Counted from the first letter of the stretch, positions 13,801 through 28,800 are shown. The stretch: DNA of 64,000 nt from Strix aluco (GCF_031877795.1 NC_133933.1:8182632-8246631), one strand, 5' to 3'. Numbers and translations are program-made. Notes: a model not told the origin generated them from the letters alone.

Positions 13801-16800
13801 CTGTGTTTTACTGTTTCATTTTGCTTTCCTTTGATCGGGAAGTCTATGATAATGATAATTGGAAGACTAGAAATTTGTAGTGCATCTTTTTCAGCAAATA
13901 AATTCCTAATTTGCTGGAAATTCTAGGTATTCACTTAGAATGGAAGCTGGTAATGCCCAGAAGACCTGTTTAATGTTTTGTAAAATTCTTGATATCTTAA
14001 TTACAGTGGTTTTGATCCCCCTGTATTGGATCACAGTGATGGTAGGGTCTGTTTTCAAACCGTATGACTCATCTTTATTCGTTACTGAATTCTTGATGAG
14101 TCCTTGAGTGGTATGAACTAAACCAGAGCTTGTTAAAATGTCTCAATTTAATAGCTGACAGGTGTAAGTTCTGATGAAATTATTTTCCTTTTGAAAAAAA
14201 AACCAAACCAGAACTAAGTATGAAGATTAGCATTAACTATTAGAGATGGTTAAAAATACTGGAATGCAATCTCTATTTTTCAGATTCTGTATCTATGCAG
14301 CAATTCCCCTTCATCATGGTCTGCTTATTCCTTTGATTTGCATGTTGCCCAGTTCTGCATCTTTGCCTCCTTCATTATTTTCTGTTCTTGTCAGTTTGTG
14401 AAATTAAATCCCATTTTTTGAACTGTCTTTTCTGTTATCAGATACACGTCCTTTACACAATTCTTTGCAATGTTCTTCAGCCTCTTTTGAGACAGATCCT
14501 GAGTGATGTTTTAGTAATTGTCTACTTTTACTTTCAAATTTTTTTTACTGTATTGCTTCCATTTTCTCTCTTGTTGGGCAGCTGTAAGATGCTTATCTCC
14601 CTTCTTTCAAACTCAGATTTCCCTTTTTAGCACTAAGTGGTATTAAACTGTTTATAAGTTTCTTAAATGGGAAGAAAGGCTGGTGACAGCATCTATTTCT
14701 GCAACCTGTTTCTGTACCGTTAGATCATTTGATCAAGTACTGGACACTGGCCTGTGTGACTTTCCTGAGTCTTTTAAGTCCTTGTGGTATAGCCTATGTG
14801 AATTGGTGATATTCTCTGAATTGGTACTTAAACTTGCCTACTCAAATACCCTGCATTGGTACTTAAACTTCCCTGTTTGAGTCTTTTAACTCTGTTAGTA
14901 GTAGACTGTTGTATGCAGTAGAGCTGCATCAGCTTTCTTTTTCCTCCAGGCCTTCTCATATCTATTTAAAAATATCTGTGCAACTGTTCCCAAAGCCTTA
15001 AGCATTGTGGTTAACCCATCACTGAAATATGCTATTAAAATCTAAAAACTTAGTATAATCAGTTGGTAGAGAAAGATGAGCTGGTCACATTGTTCTTGAG
15101 TATTTCCAACCTACTTCTGTGAATAGGGAATTATACTCAACTGTAGTATAGTCTTTTACTCTAAGTAGTATAATACTGTTACATGATGCAGTATAATCTG
15201 TTACCTTCATTTCTTCATTTCTAGAATATATCTTTGCTATTTTCTTTCCCCTCTACAAACACCACTTGCAGCAGTACAGTGAATCTGCTATGTCTAAACC
15301 CCCTGAAAAAATGAAGCCTTCTAAACATAATTTCTAACTGATACTGATCTCCTATTCTTCGCTTGCACAAGTTGGTGAACAGTTTGTGGCGAGGGACCTT
15401 TACCAGATATGTTGGGAACAAATACATTAATTTGTATGTTTGTCGGTTGCTGTCAGAGGATAACATGCTCCATTTCATTTGTAGCTAGGTTCTCATCTTT
15501 CATATTTGCCTCAGCCTGATACGTATGTGAGATATATCTGATCAGTCACAAGCAGGCCTGTAGCCATTTCTTGCAGAAGTTAGGGAGGAGGTTTGTTTTC
15601 TCTGCTGAGGGTTCTGTGACTACTATAGCTCCTTTTCTGCTTTTGGAAAACCCTTTGCAAAGAGAAGTATTATTACTCCTTTCTAATGCTCAGAGTGTTG
15701 CTGAAGAGTAGTAGTGTGAAGCTGATCTAATGATTATCGTTTTTCTTCTTGCCTGTAGAGTTATGGCTTCCAGTATTATATCTGATCTGCGTACAAGCAA
15801 AATCAGGAAGTTTAGAAATTTCAGAAGACTGGGCCACCCTTAGTTTCACTCACTTTTTTGTATTTGGAGTGTCACAAATCATATTTTTAAGAGGTAGAGT
15901 TTTTGATTCTATAGATGTTGATAACACTTGCCTTTACCTTTTTGAAAATTATTTCAAAAGTAAGTTTAATTTTGCAAGCACAATACAAGTACTATACCTT
16001 TAAGTGACAGTAATTTCCACAACATACTAAAGCATGTTTAAAAAACAATACAGAGAAAAGAAAGCCTACCTTTGACACCCCTTATCAATCTAGTGGCAAG
16101 AATGCTTGACTGAAGTATTGCAGAGAATATCATTAATTTTTTTGACTGTTAATTTTGCAGGGAGGTATTGAACTGCTGACTGACTTGGCAGAGTTTTTAC
16201 TGGGATTGTTCCAGAGAGCTGTTTGCTGAAGCTCCCTGGTTCTTTTTGGTTTTATAGTACCTGGAAGTGCTGAGAATTAAATTGGCGTAATTGAAAGCAG
16301 CCTCATGAGAGTATACCTATATATACCAAATTACATTTCAATATGGCTTGAGGTCAAGTTAGTATCTTCTTGTAAAGTAACTGTTCTGTTCCTATTTCTA
16401 TGTAGGTCAGCCAGTGATTAATTCTCAGTTCTGCTGGACCACTGTTTTATTGCTTTGTGTTGGGAGTGGAAGTTTTGAACATTGTTTTCTGGGAAGGTAC
16501 TTGGGACAAAAACTGTTTTATCTCAAAATCATTGCAGAGAAAAGGAGAAGCTGAAAGAGCTTTAATTGCCTACTGAATATTTTACCTGTAAAATGTGTGG
16601 TTTGACTCTTGGGTAGTTTTGTCTTTCTTCATTTGACAGATGCCGAATAATAGTATAATCTGTTTTAATTACTGGTGAAAACTGTGTGACTTTGTTCATA
16701 GTCCCTCCAGGTTCTCAGTGATGCTTTTGCATACTTTGGCTTAATGTTTTGAATGAAGTTTTGTTTCCTTTGTTCTGTATGTTACTCTACTTTTCCAGAT

Positions 16801-19800
16801 CTGAAGTTGTTGTTCTTTCATACAAGCATGACACAATTTACAGTTTGCAGTTGCTTGGATCTTCTCTGTTCATATTCACCAGTGAAGGGAAACAATTCCT
16901 GTTTATGAATGAAGTGATTAAATCAGAGAAGATCATAAGTAGCTGATACCCAATTTATATCCATCAGTAATGTAATAGACTTTTTGTTTCCCTTTAGTAT
17001 CCTATTAAGTGTAAGTTGATGTCATTTCTTTGTTATTAAGATGTTGACCCTTAACTCTTGATAATCCCCTGACACTTTAGTCACTTGTTATAATCCTCAG
17101 TCATGTTTTATGCTTTCTTCCATACCGGTTATTATAAACTTTTGCAGTATATACTTACAAACAAAACTGCATTCTTTGAAATGTTCTCTAAAACTCTTCA
17201 ACTCCACTTTTGTTATGTGCAAAGATTTATGTTGTTTTTTTTTTTTTTTTAAATTTGTCCTTTAATCTGTTGCAGTCTTCTCTGTATCTTCTACCTTGTT
17301 CTGCGCTTTGATTACAAATTTTCTGGTTGGACAGCATGGTCTTTTCATTTTCACTAGTGTGAAATTTTGTCAGTGTAATGGCACAGTCCTGGCGTGGACT
17401 GATGGGAAACTTTATTGCAATTAGCTTTAAAGTTGAGAAGGAAGGCTGCTGTGGCCTCTTCTTTAGCTAAGGGAACTGAATAAACTTCAGTGAAGAGGCT
17501 TATGTAGTAAACCTAGTAAGAGGTTTTGTAGGTGAAACCAATATGTTAACCTAAGTGGAACAAATAAATTAGTGTCTTGAAAATTTTTTTGTGACTCCTC
17601 TAGAAGGAATGGAGGACCAACCTGTCTTACCCCAAAGACTTTCGAATGTGAACTCTTAATTGCATCAGAATTTACTTTGATTTAGCGGTGGCAGAACTTT
17701 ATTGTTCCCCTACTAATGGTTGAGTTGCTTCAGAATCTTTCTGGGAAACTCCTCTCCTTGGCTTTTGGAGAGTTCATTATTCATTTATGCACTTAAAATT
17801 ACAGGGTTCTGAGAATTTTTAAGAGTGATGCAAGCTTTAGAAATGCCAACTCTGTAGTGATTGCATAAGTAGACTGGGTTGTTGCCTCTAAAGATTAGTA
17901 GCTGTGAGCTGCCAAAAGTGAAATTGTCTAATACCACACAGGGAATTGTACCTTAGCTCATAAAGTTAATACTTTTGTTCCTGTGACTGTTTTTCTCTCA
18001 AGTTTTATTTACAGATTGCTTATGCAAGTTTTTTCAGTGAGAGCTCTTTTTTGTATGAGAACTTATGGTTTCTTGTACATATGAGGTTTTGTTTTTCTCC
18101 TTCAGATAACAAGATAGTAAATTTTCTAAATGTGGTACAGTCTTTTTCTCTGTCTCACCTTGTTTTAAAAACTTCACTATGCTTGTCTCCAGCACTGTTA
18201 ATTATCTTCCTACCTGACGTTGCAAACTCTGTCAGGGAGGTCATAGAATAGAAGACTTTAATATTCACACATTACAAATGTAACAATTGAGTTATGTTGT
18301 TTAAAGCAATCCAGTTATCCTTTAGGTTTTTAGTATGTCTACATGAAACTTGTGTAAGATGATTTGTGGGGATAGACATACACCTAGGGAATGGTATTAT
18401 CAGTGTGCTCTGACTTGATGGCTCCTTTCTCTTCCAAATTCAGGAAGAGGACTTTGCAGTAAAACTGTTTTCCATCTTTGATCATGTGTTCTTAAGCAGT
18501 TTTACAAACTGTTTTTTTGGTGTTTCTGCTGGGTCCTTATGTCTCATTCTGATTTAGGTGACAACTTTTTTTCTTGGAGACCCTTTAGTTTATCTGCAGA
18601 TGAGTAAATAGTGTGTGTGTGTGTATGTATAGATGTGTGATTAAACCAAGTACTTCTATCATACCTTCAGGATCATGTGAGTTGAGATTTTTTTCTGAAA
18701 GCTCTGCAATTGTAACTGAGTTCAAATAGGAAAAGCTATGGCATTTATGTATATCAATATAAATAATATAATCCCTTCTATAACTGGACAGACTTCAAGG
18801 ATTGATTTTCCATCCTGAGCACTTCAAATTCAAAACATAAAAATTTAAAATGAATGGTTTTAATCTATTTGACTAGACGCACTTTTTATTTCCATTTCCT
18901 TTAATACTAATAAAGCCAAAGGCCTATTAAAGCTAAAGACTGAATCCTCTTACAATTACGCTCTTTATTCCTTCAGTTTTCCTGTCTGGTAGAGGCTTTG
19001 GCAACAGTAGCTATCTCTAATTTCAGGTTTGCTTCTTGCTTCGTTGGTTTAGGGCTTCCCTGTGATATCCTAGAATAGCTACTTGACTGTGATGGCCTTA
19101 AGCCATTAATATCTCATTTTGGAGGAGACCCGTGGACAGTGGAGGATTTAAATAAAGCATAGCAGAAGTGACTGGCCAACTGCCAGCCAGAGGACAAGTG
19201 GCTTCCCTTAAAATGACTGACAGAGCTTGAGCAGAGCCATGACTGGATTAGGTGGTGACTAAGGAGTAAACTGCAGGCTTTTCCTAAGACTTGTATATAG
19301 TCTTTTTTGCCTCCTGCATCCTGAAGGGGGATGTGGTAGAACCTGATGTACATCTGAGAGGGAAGAATCTTTTAAAGAATCATCACTACTTTTGTTATGA
19401 ACAAATTGAATAAATGTATCCAAAATAAGGTATTTGTAATAAGGCTTTTTATTTAAGTGTGGCAAAGGGAAGTGTAACACTTAACTCTGCATAAACTCTG
19501 CAAAGAACAACAGTGCCACAATGCTGCAACAGCTTTAACCTGACTTGATCTCTGCTGTAATCCCAAATCCTGCAATCCCATTTGCCTTGGTTCATTATCT
19601 CTGATGCGTGCAATTTAAATGCCACATTGAAGAATTAGGTATTAATCTTTTTTTGAGTTCCTTCAGTTCTGAAGGTCACAGTGTTTTCTTTAGAGTCAGG
19701 ATTAACAAATTTAGGCTACTTTGGGGGTAGCACATTTAAAACTTCCAATCTTCTCCTTACAAAGGTAAGTTAAAACAAGCTTTTTTTTTTCCCCCAGCAG

Positions 19801-22800
19801 TGCCCTTTTTGACTACAAAATGTTTGTAGCTTTTCTTGATGTTTGCTGTTGGTTAGCATGCAGGTGAGATATTGAGTTAGAATATTAACAGCCATAAGAC
19901 CTGTCCCTTGTACCTTTCTAGTTTTGCCTTTCAGTTAAGATCATACATAAAAACTGAGCACTGAGTCAAGTTCAGTGGTTTATCAGAATTCTAGTAAACC
20001 TTCCAAGAAGTGTAACAAAGTATTGGGGGCAAAATTTACCAAAGCTTCAAGGGATGATGATTACACTTGGCAACAGGTATAGTAGAGAGCATGGTTTATG
20101 CTGTAGTCCCAGAATGGAGACTGTAACCAAAGATGAAGGTGGAATGGAAGAGTATGTTGGCAGACTTATCTTGTTGGTCTTAAACAGCTAGGTGGAATTG
20201 TAACAGGGATGCTGAGGAGTTGTGGATGTATCATGCTGGATAATTGTATCCTCTTGAAAACTGGGGCTGCCAGAAAGTGGAAAATGCCTCTGCCTCCTCA
20301 AAACGAAACCATAAATTGATTGGACAACTAAGTGTTAACTAAATACAGCTGTAAAAAATATTTTTAACCCCAAATGAAACTGGTCCATTTTCTCTAGCTC
20401 TTAAAGATTATTTTTTAAAAGAGAAAAGATTAGTACACCTTCTAAAGCATTTGCCACTTCAGATATTACATTATCTGGGCCATTAAAAACATGCTTCTCA
20501 GGTTTTTTCAACTCTTGTAGAATTTACATTTGGATAATATTTGTGTATGTGAATAAAAAATAGAGGAGAACATGTTAGCAATCCCTTGGCAAATTTAGAG
20601 TTGAAAAATGTGTACATTTTTGCATTAAGGTGCAACAGCTCATAGGAAATGCTAACTAAATACCAAGATTTAAGGTCAACACATAAATTTCATAGTTTGC
20701 TTCTGTAGATATATCTTGTGTTCAGAGGTTCAGGAGAAAATAACTATAAGCCATTGCTGTAATATGTGCCTGGTTTCTGGCTGACTAAAGAACTAAAGAA
20801 ACCAATGGTGGATACTCTCCCATAAAAATACTGCTTGTTCTTTGCTAACATATCATTGCAAAATTTATTTGGTAAAGACCATGTTCTGTGTTACTTTCAT
20901 GACCCATGCCATTCTGTGAATTCAATATATGATGGCAGTTCTAGCTGTTGGAGTTTTAATAATTAGAAATTACCCATTTTAATAAGAAATTTTACTAGAA
21001 AGAGCAGGATAGCACAACTGAAATTCCAACTGAATGCCTGAGTCCTTTACTGTCACACCTGTGGTCTGTGCGACTTAGGTGGTACCATTACTGCTGCTTC
21101 TATGTTCTTCTTTGCCTTTTCTTTCCTTATTTTTTTCTGTCATCCCTTGCTTTTCTGGATAACCTGTAAGAATTACTTTCTCATTTGTAACCTATTTAAT
21201 TCCTTCTGTTGCACATGTGGACGACTGAATGTTCACACACAAGGTGCCCAGATGCCAGAAATGAAATGGTTTCCAGCTTTCAGGTACTATACTGGACTTT
21301 TGGACAGACAAGATGATGGCTATGAAATATGTGGTGGGACTCTTCCACAGCTTTGACTACAAAAATGCATAAGCAGAGCTGAAGTTGTGAAAATTGTGTA
21401 ATTGTGAACGTTCAATAAATTGTTGTCATAGTTGGATTCAGCTTGGAAGTCTTGAATCTTAAACTGCTGTCATGCTATTTTAGCTTTGGGATTAGAGGGG
21501 CAAGGAATTAGGCTGTCCCTCAGAAGAGTGAATGGATTTGTTGATGACGTGGTAAAATGATGTAAGATTGAGAAGTGTAGTACAGGATACTGCTAGAATA
21601 TATTTAATTTTGGAACCTACTGAATGTGAGAGGCTGGTGTCAGGCATTTTTATGTATTTCTTTAATTCCTTCTGTGGGTCATGGTTTTAGAAACTAGGCT
21701 GAGAATTTGGAGTCAACAGTGAAACTGTCACTGCTCTTAAATTGCTCAAGCTTCTACATGCTTTCTAATTGCTTGGCTTCACTTAATTCTTTTGCATCAC
21801 AATATCTGACTCAACATTAATATGATCATAAGAACCTCAGAGGTAGATTTATTCTCTTAATATTTGAGTAGAAGTCTTGTAGAGAGCTGCTAATTCTGAG
21901 GAGCTAGGATTTGGTGGAGTTGCACTCTCTGTGCCTGTGATACTTTCATGCAAAGCAAGTACTTAGTAGTTGCTTTGCATAAAACAGTGTAAAAGTCACC
22001 AAGTTGTTTTAAATGTTAATTTCTAAATCTTGGCAGTTAGTCTTCACTATTATCAGCTCTTAAATTAAGTCCAGTCTTGGTTTTGGGTAACTGCCTTGTT
22101 GTGATATCCCAATTTTAAGTAGATTTCTTTTAGTGGCTGCAAGGAAAAGTCTCAAAGGTGACTTTTAGACTTTTGTGACAAACACAAATGCCAAATTCCC
22201 TAGCGATCTTATCTAAGACATCTTCACAAGTTCCCTTTTGTAGTGTACAAATTAGATATTCCTGTTAAATATACTGGAAGATAATTTTCTTGATTCTTGG
22301 GCTTCTCTCAGGATAAGACACAACTCTTCTTTATTGAGTAGTTTAAGGGTGTTTAGGTTTTTTTGTTTCTAATCAGATTTAAGCAAAAAAGGCGAAGTAT
22401 ATTCACAGTTTCTGAATGGGGTAGATGAAGGTGTTTTTCTTGCTGCTTTTTTCCACTCAAACCTTATTCCTGTTTGTTTTGTGTTGTGGTGTCTACAGAA
22501 ACTTTGGGCATGTCTTTGATCTGTGCTTTGGTAAACTCCTTTTAGGCTTTAATTGCTCTGGTATGTCACATATGAAATGTACAAATTATAGTAGGTGAGA
22601 TCTTTCATATTTTGTGACCAACATATAATTCAGAAATTCTAATATTAAAGTGGCTTAAAGCCTCCTGGACTTGGTGTGAAATTCATTTTAACAAATACTT
22701 AAACCACTGTGGATGTGTCTGTGTGGTATGTTCTGTTCATGCAAAAATTAGGGCCTTGATAACAAATACCATCCTTCTTAGTTTGCCAACTTGCCTGGTG

Positions 22801-25800
22801 TTTGTTGGTGAAGAATACAGTGCCAACCCATGACAGCCAAAGCTCTTGTAACTTGTTAAACAATGGTCATTTACAAAAAAAATCCCAACCACCCCAAACT
22901 TCTTTTCACCAAGCTGGCAGTTCTTCATTGTTAAAGCCTTGTGAAAATGGCAATACGTGGAAAATGAGCTCGAAGGAGGACATGGAGGAAGAATTCTCTG
23001 CAACAGGTAATTTTCATTAATCATTAATTTTGGTGGTATGGAGAAGAATGAGAAAGAAGCATTTTGTGTGTTTGTGGAAAAAGGGTCTTTTGAGTAGGCT
23101 CTTTTAAAATGCTGACTGTCAGCTTCTGCCGTCTTTCTTCTTCGCACTCCTAGTTGTAGTGGATGATGGAAAGTCATCTTTTTGTGTAACTTGAGAATTG
23201 AAGTTGATTATCTTGATAATCCCTAGTTCTGACCCCCAGCTGACATGGCTTGGTTAACTGTTTCACTTGCATACTGTAGTTTCTTTCTTTTAATAACGAA
23301 GATAATTAGTAATGTAGAAGGTGCAGGAGCAAATGCAGGAAGCACAGCATATAGCGTGTTGCCAGCACCCAATGAGGTGCCCACACATCAAAAACGCCAA
23401 TGCAGAAACATCGGTAGTGTTCTGTTTCTGTGGGAAGCTTTGGTGCACAGGTGTGACAGCCAACTGCAGTGTCAAGGCAGTTTGCACGTTTGAGGCCATT
23501 TACAACAAGGATGAGTTTATTACACCACTTTATGTTCCTGCAGAAATCGTTGTAAATCTGACAACTACTGTGCATGTACTAAAGAGATCTTAGGAGGCAT
23601 CTTTTGCCACTTATTGAATTAATTCGTTGTCTGGCTATGGAAAAAAGTCAAAAGATTTGAAACAATCTCACGTAAACCATTGCAGGAGTTCATTTTTATT
23701 TGTAGTCCCTCACGCACCACCTTTTGAGGACTAAATTTGAGATGAATCCTAAGCTGACATTGTGTCTTGCTGGCATTTAAACACATTTTCTGCTTTTATA
23801 AAAGCAGAAAACTAATTAAAGACTGACACTGTAATTTAAGTGTCTGAAATTCTTAGAAAATCATGCAGGAAAGTAACATACAATCAAACAGATCTAGAAA
23901 GTGTATTCTACTAATGTGTGCTGAAGAACTGTTTTGCAGTCTGATGTCTTACTGTGTACAAGCTGTTTTGTGTAAACAACTTCAGCTAAGAATTTAGATT
24001 CTCTTGCTAATTTTGCTAATGGCAAACTTCCTTTTTTATTTTCTATCCACAGCTCTTCATGTCCTTTGCTAAGAGGAAACTTGTCAAGATAATTGCCCTT
24101 AACTATCCTACCTTGAAGGAGCATGTACAAAACTGATCTTAAGAAGAGAGAGTGATTAGTAGTTGAAGTAACTGCCACAGAAAAAGAAATCAAGAAACAC
24201 ATTTTTGTGGACAGTCCACAGCAGATATTAAAGACTGAAGTCAATCAGAAGGTTTTCCTTAATCAGTAAAAAGGCACAGCTGCTGAAAGGAGAAAAATAA
24301 GTTGCAATGAACATTTCTTAAAGGAACAAATCACATGTCATATGAACTGAAATACTGTAGTGACATGTTTTGACTTCTCTCTAGTAAACTGATACCTCTG
24401 CAGAATTCAAAATTTGGTCAGCCTTCTGTTAGTAGACTCTGGTCTGTTCCTTGATCATGTAATTATTTTTGTCTGTAAGTCATGATTTTGCTGCTGTTTA
24501 ACCAGCAATTTGTAGGGATCTAACAAGCATTCAAGAAAATGTCAAGATTATTCTAAAAGGATAAGGCTATTCAAAATATCCATCGTATTCCAGCCACTTG
24601 TTCTAATCATGTAACTTGAGAGAAAAGAGTTGAACTCCAGCAGTAGGGTAGTAATACCCAGATGCAGCTGAGCAAAGCATGTTTTTTACTAGGCATAGGT
24701 GCCAAGTAAACTTCTTGTGGAGTGTTGATGCTGTACAAGCTGTGTTTCTTCAATAAACCATGTGTCACTCGTTTCTAAATGTGCCAATATGGTGTATATG
24801 AGAGAATACTCTCACTTCATGTGAGGTATGCTAAATATATAGCTGGTAGGAAATACTAATGTTATAATGAGTTTTTTAGGTTGGCAATATTAACCTTGTT
24901 ACTCTATACATTTATTTGTATAAATCAACTTTTCTGCATCAGAGATGAAATGACATGCTGTTTGGAGATTTTACAGTTACTTTTGTCTTTATAAATGAGC
25001 ATCATCTTAAAACTACAAAATAAATGTATCTCAGTGCAGTGTTTTTTTTCTGAATAAGGTTTATAATTACAATGATTTTTTGCAGTAACTGTCAAATTTT
25101 CTGTTAGTGCATCCAATCACTAAGTAGTATTTCCAGCATTCTTTAGAATGCTACCTAGTCCTGGTGTTAAACTTTGGTAATTCTTTGCATTAAAACTGTA
25201 CAGATGAAAATGTGTACCTGATTTTTTTCTCTTAAAGGGCTCATTTGATACTTTATGAAGTCTCATAGCTGTGCTTTTTTTCATAACACATTAATGTGGA
25301 TATAGCTCTAGACCTTCCATCTTACTACCTACCTATTCTTAAACAGCAAGAAAATACTCAACCTATTTAGCACTTGAGTTTCAGGACTTGCATCTCAGAG
25401 CATGTACGCATACTGATTGTATATGGGCAAAAATAAGTGACCTTTTTGTATTGCTGTTCAGAATATAATGAAGAATGCCTGCCGCCAAGACCAAATCATT
25501 AATCTTCATCTGTGAGAATCAAGTCTTTGGTATAGAGGAACACCTTTGTGTTTGTCCAGGTCACAGCTGTGCAAACAGGAATCTTGGCATGAGTAGCTTG
25601 AACATTTATTTGTACCAAAAAAAAGGATTAAAATCTTTTTAAAACTTGGTAGACTTTTGGATTCTCCTGTGAAGATGAACACTCAGCACATCAATAGCAG
25701 GTAACTACTTTTAAAAATACCTTATTTAAATACTGTGTAGCAAAAATTTGAGTAATCATGTAACTTTTACTTTGTCACTTACTGGATTTTTCTAATTTTT

Positions 25801-28800
25801 TGTAGATATCCAAGTTCTAGTCCTGGATAGGTAAGTATTCTTAACACTTCTTTTTAGCAGTTACTGTTTCACAGAAACTAAGCTGAAGTTTATTCACTTT
25901 TTTCCTCTACTCTCCAAATACGTTTTTTTTTAGGCTACTTCATTTAGATAACTTGATTATGGCTTAGTATATGCATCTAGATGCATAGTAAGACTCCTTA
26001 TAAACATTACACTCAGTTCATGAAATGAAGAAAGTTATTCCCGTTATTTAATTTTTCCTGCTCAATTTTCAGAAGCATTTTGTGCTTTTTTTAGGCAGAT
26101 TGATTTAAGTAGCCTATAGTAGAATTAACTTTCTCCCAACACCTGAACAAGGATGTAAATGCCCAGAACAGTCTTCTAATGTAGTTATGATTGTGTATTT
26201 GTGTGTGCATGTGCATAAGTGCACTGGTTTTAATTCAACTTTCTCCTTTAATTTGCAGCCTTCCAGTCTGGTGTTTTTCTTGCCTCTTCATGACCTCGTG
26301 TCTTGAGCAGCCTAGCTGGATCCCCTGGTTCCTGTTTCTTCTTGTTTCAAAATTCTGCTTTCCTCCATTTTAAATCCCCCACCCTTTTATACTTATATAC
26401 ATACACTAGGCTTTTACTACCTGTTTTGGTCTTTATGATGTTTCTAAGACTTTGATTGGGTTCCATCCAAGATTTCCCATGTGGCCGTGTTCTCCTGGAT
26501 TCCCTGCCACAGTGGAATGTTTCTCTTGTAGAACATCTCAGTCATGCTTTTGAGGTTTTAGGGACCTGATGGTCCTTGTTCCACATTTCTATTCTGCTAC
26601 TTTGTCTTGCTAAAAGTAGACATTGGGGAAGAAGTTCAGGCTATATCTTTTGCTGCTCTACTTATAAAGTAAATGTATTAACTTTTTTAAAGAAGCAAGA
26701 GAGTGTGTGGGTTGTGGGGCTTAAGCAAACTCAATGTGTTCTGGAGGTAAAAAAAAAGCAGCAAACAACCCCCCCAGCAACACATCTCTTCAGACATGTT
26801 TAGATTTATGAAATGTTTGTTCTGCCCCTTTCTGTCCTTATTAGGAAATGCAGTCGCATGCTTCCAGGCTAAATGTAGTTCTTCCTTTTTTTTTTTTCCC
26901 TTCTGTCAAATAATATCTGTATTCCTGTTCAATTTTGTATGATTTTGAGGAGTCTTTCTGTGCAAGTGCTCAGCTATGGAATCCCTTACACTACACACCA
27001 TAAGAGAAACACTGCTGAATAGAATGTGTCTTAGACTAACCTTAAATGTTTTGTTTTCTTGTATAAAACATTCCCTTAAAACATAATTTTTTGAAAATGT
27101 TTGGTTATGGATCTCTTCAGTTATCTGGTCACTCCTTTGACTGATTCCAAAAAAATATTAAGCATGTGTTGTATTGTGATCTTCTCTGGCTCTGAGTGAG
27201 GCATTTGGGGGGAAAAATAACAACTTTTAATTTTAGTGTCTTTTGGCGTTCATGTTGCAGTAGTTACAGATTTCAGTACGTGCAAGTTCAAAGTGGCTGT
27301 ACCCTCAAGGCTTTAATTTTTCTTGCTATGACTGTGTTGTAGTGCAGCAAGGATTTAAAATCTTAGTTTAACTTTCCATTCAGCTACAAAACAGGAACAT
27401 ATTGACATAGTACATTACAAAAACATTTAAATGTAAAGCTGTAACGTCTGAACGTGTGGTCATGTAACCCACTTCTTGGCATCGTTCTTCCTATGTGAAT
27501 CCTTTTGGGGGGAGTGGGCAGGTGGCTTTGTGGAGAAAGTATGCTTAATTGATTAAGGTTTGTCATGGTAATTCATAAGGATGTGTCTGTTTCTGCGTAT
27601 AAAATGGTAAAGTAGATTCTGGGAAGCCTTGAAATTATTTTAACTTAAATATTGTGCAAATGCTACTTTTCAAGTAGTGAATTTGATTTCTGGAGTTTAG
27701 AATATGGGATTGAAGTTCTTATTGTTGTATGGACTGCTGATATCTTCATGGGAATTCTCATCAGAGACCACTCAGTGGTTTTATATTTCTTTGTATGTTT
27801 TGGCAACATAGACCTATCCAAATAAAACACTCTTCATGGTTGTTGGGTTTTATACATATAAAATATATATATTTTTAAATAACCATGTAACTTGTATTGC
27901 CTGAGATTTTTACAGTACTGAAACTTAATAGTTCCTCTAAACTAAATCGGGAATAATTACAACTTTGTCCTTTTTTTGTGTTTCAGGGAAATGAGGCAAG
28001 CTACCCTTTGGAAATGTGCTCACACTGTAAGTTTTTTAATTGCTACATTATATTGTTAGAGAGGTTGATTGTACTTGGAGATCAATATGTACAACTTTCA
28101 TGTATGAATTTACTGAATTTACTGCTTGAAAAATTAGGCAGTTTATATACTAACCAAAAGAGTAAAATTACAAGGTGAAAGATTGCCTTTGGAAAAAATG
28201 TAGCTTTTGCTGTTAGATTGTAAAATCAAAAATCAGTCCATCTTTTGAAAAAAAATCTTTGTGTTTTTTATTTTTCTATTGGAATACGAAACAAAGATGA
28301 TAGATTTGATGTCTGTACAGTGAAGCATTATAACTGGTAGTTCAACTGGTGGGGTTTTTTCAGTCACAGTGCCAGCTCCTCAGAGATGTGGAACAGCTTG
28401 TGGTGCAGTGTGTGCTGTGTTAGGAGGGGAGTATATTGCTTAAGCTGTCTTTGCACCCTTAGAGGAAAGGGAGGTTGAGGCTAAAAGAGCATTTTTTTCC
28501 TGTGTATGCTTGCAGCCAGACATTTAGGTGAGAAGCCACTTGGTGGTGTTCGCTTTTGGCCACGTGAGCATGAATTTCATTGCTCCGTCTCATGAGGTTA
28601 GTCTACCCTGTAAAAATAAAGTACTTCTTGCCTAAAGTCGACCAGAGAAAGGGTTGTCTTGTGAAGTATCTCTGGGGTGTTATGCTACATGTACTTATTT
28701 CTAACTGCTTTTCTCCTGGAACATTTTTCTTCAGCACTAAATCATGTGTAGACCTGGGTATGTATGTATGGACTGCTTGATAAAATTCCTCATCTGAATC

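Larger units (their letters stand above)
4833..27986 (+). other. PPP3R1: PPP3R1 intron 1 (23.2 kb)
   Basis: Phase-0 intron between donor GTGAGG and acceptor ttttttgtgtttcag. The first 600 bp belong to the CpG island and include a 23-base C run (5213-5235). The remainder is AT-rich unique sequence. It holds a short TG microsatellite (18611-18624), a T run (17235-17251), an 18-bp palindrome (25970-25987), a partial 35-bp-spaced duplication (14820-14872), an exon-like block at 22782-23006 and a multi-frame open stretch at 23245-23593. No other gene was recognised in it. Confidence 0.9.

Noticed and set aside
22737-23177. 146-codon minus-strand open frame in intron 1
   Set aside because: No splice logic, composition unlike a real protein, no family recognised; it is antisense to the exon-like block reported separately.
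23894-24244. 116-codon minus-strand open frame in intron 1
   Set aside because: No recognisable domain, no promoter or poly(A) context; compatible with chance in this amount of AT-rich DNA.
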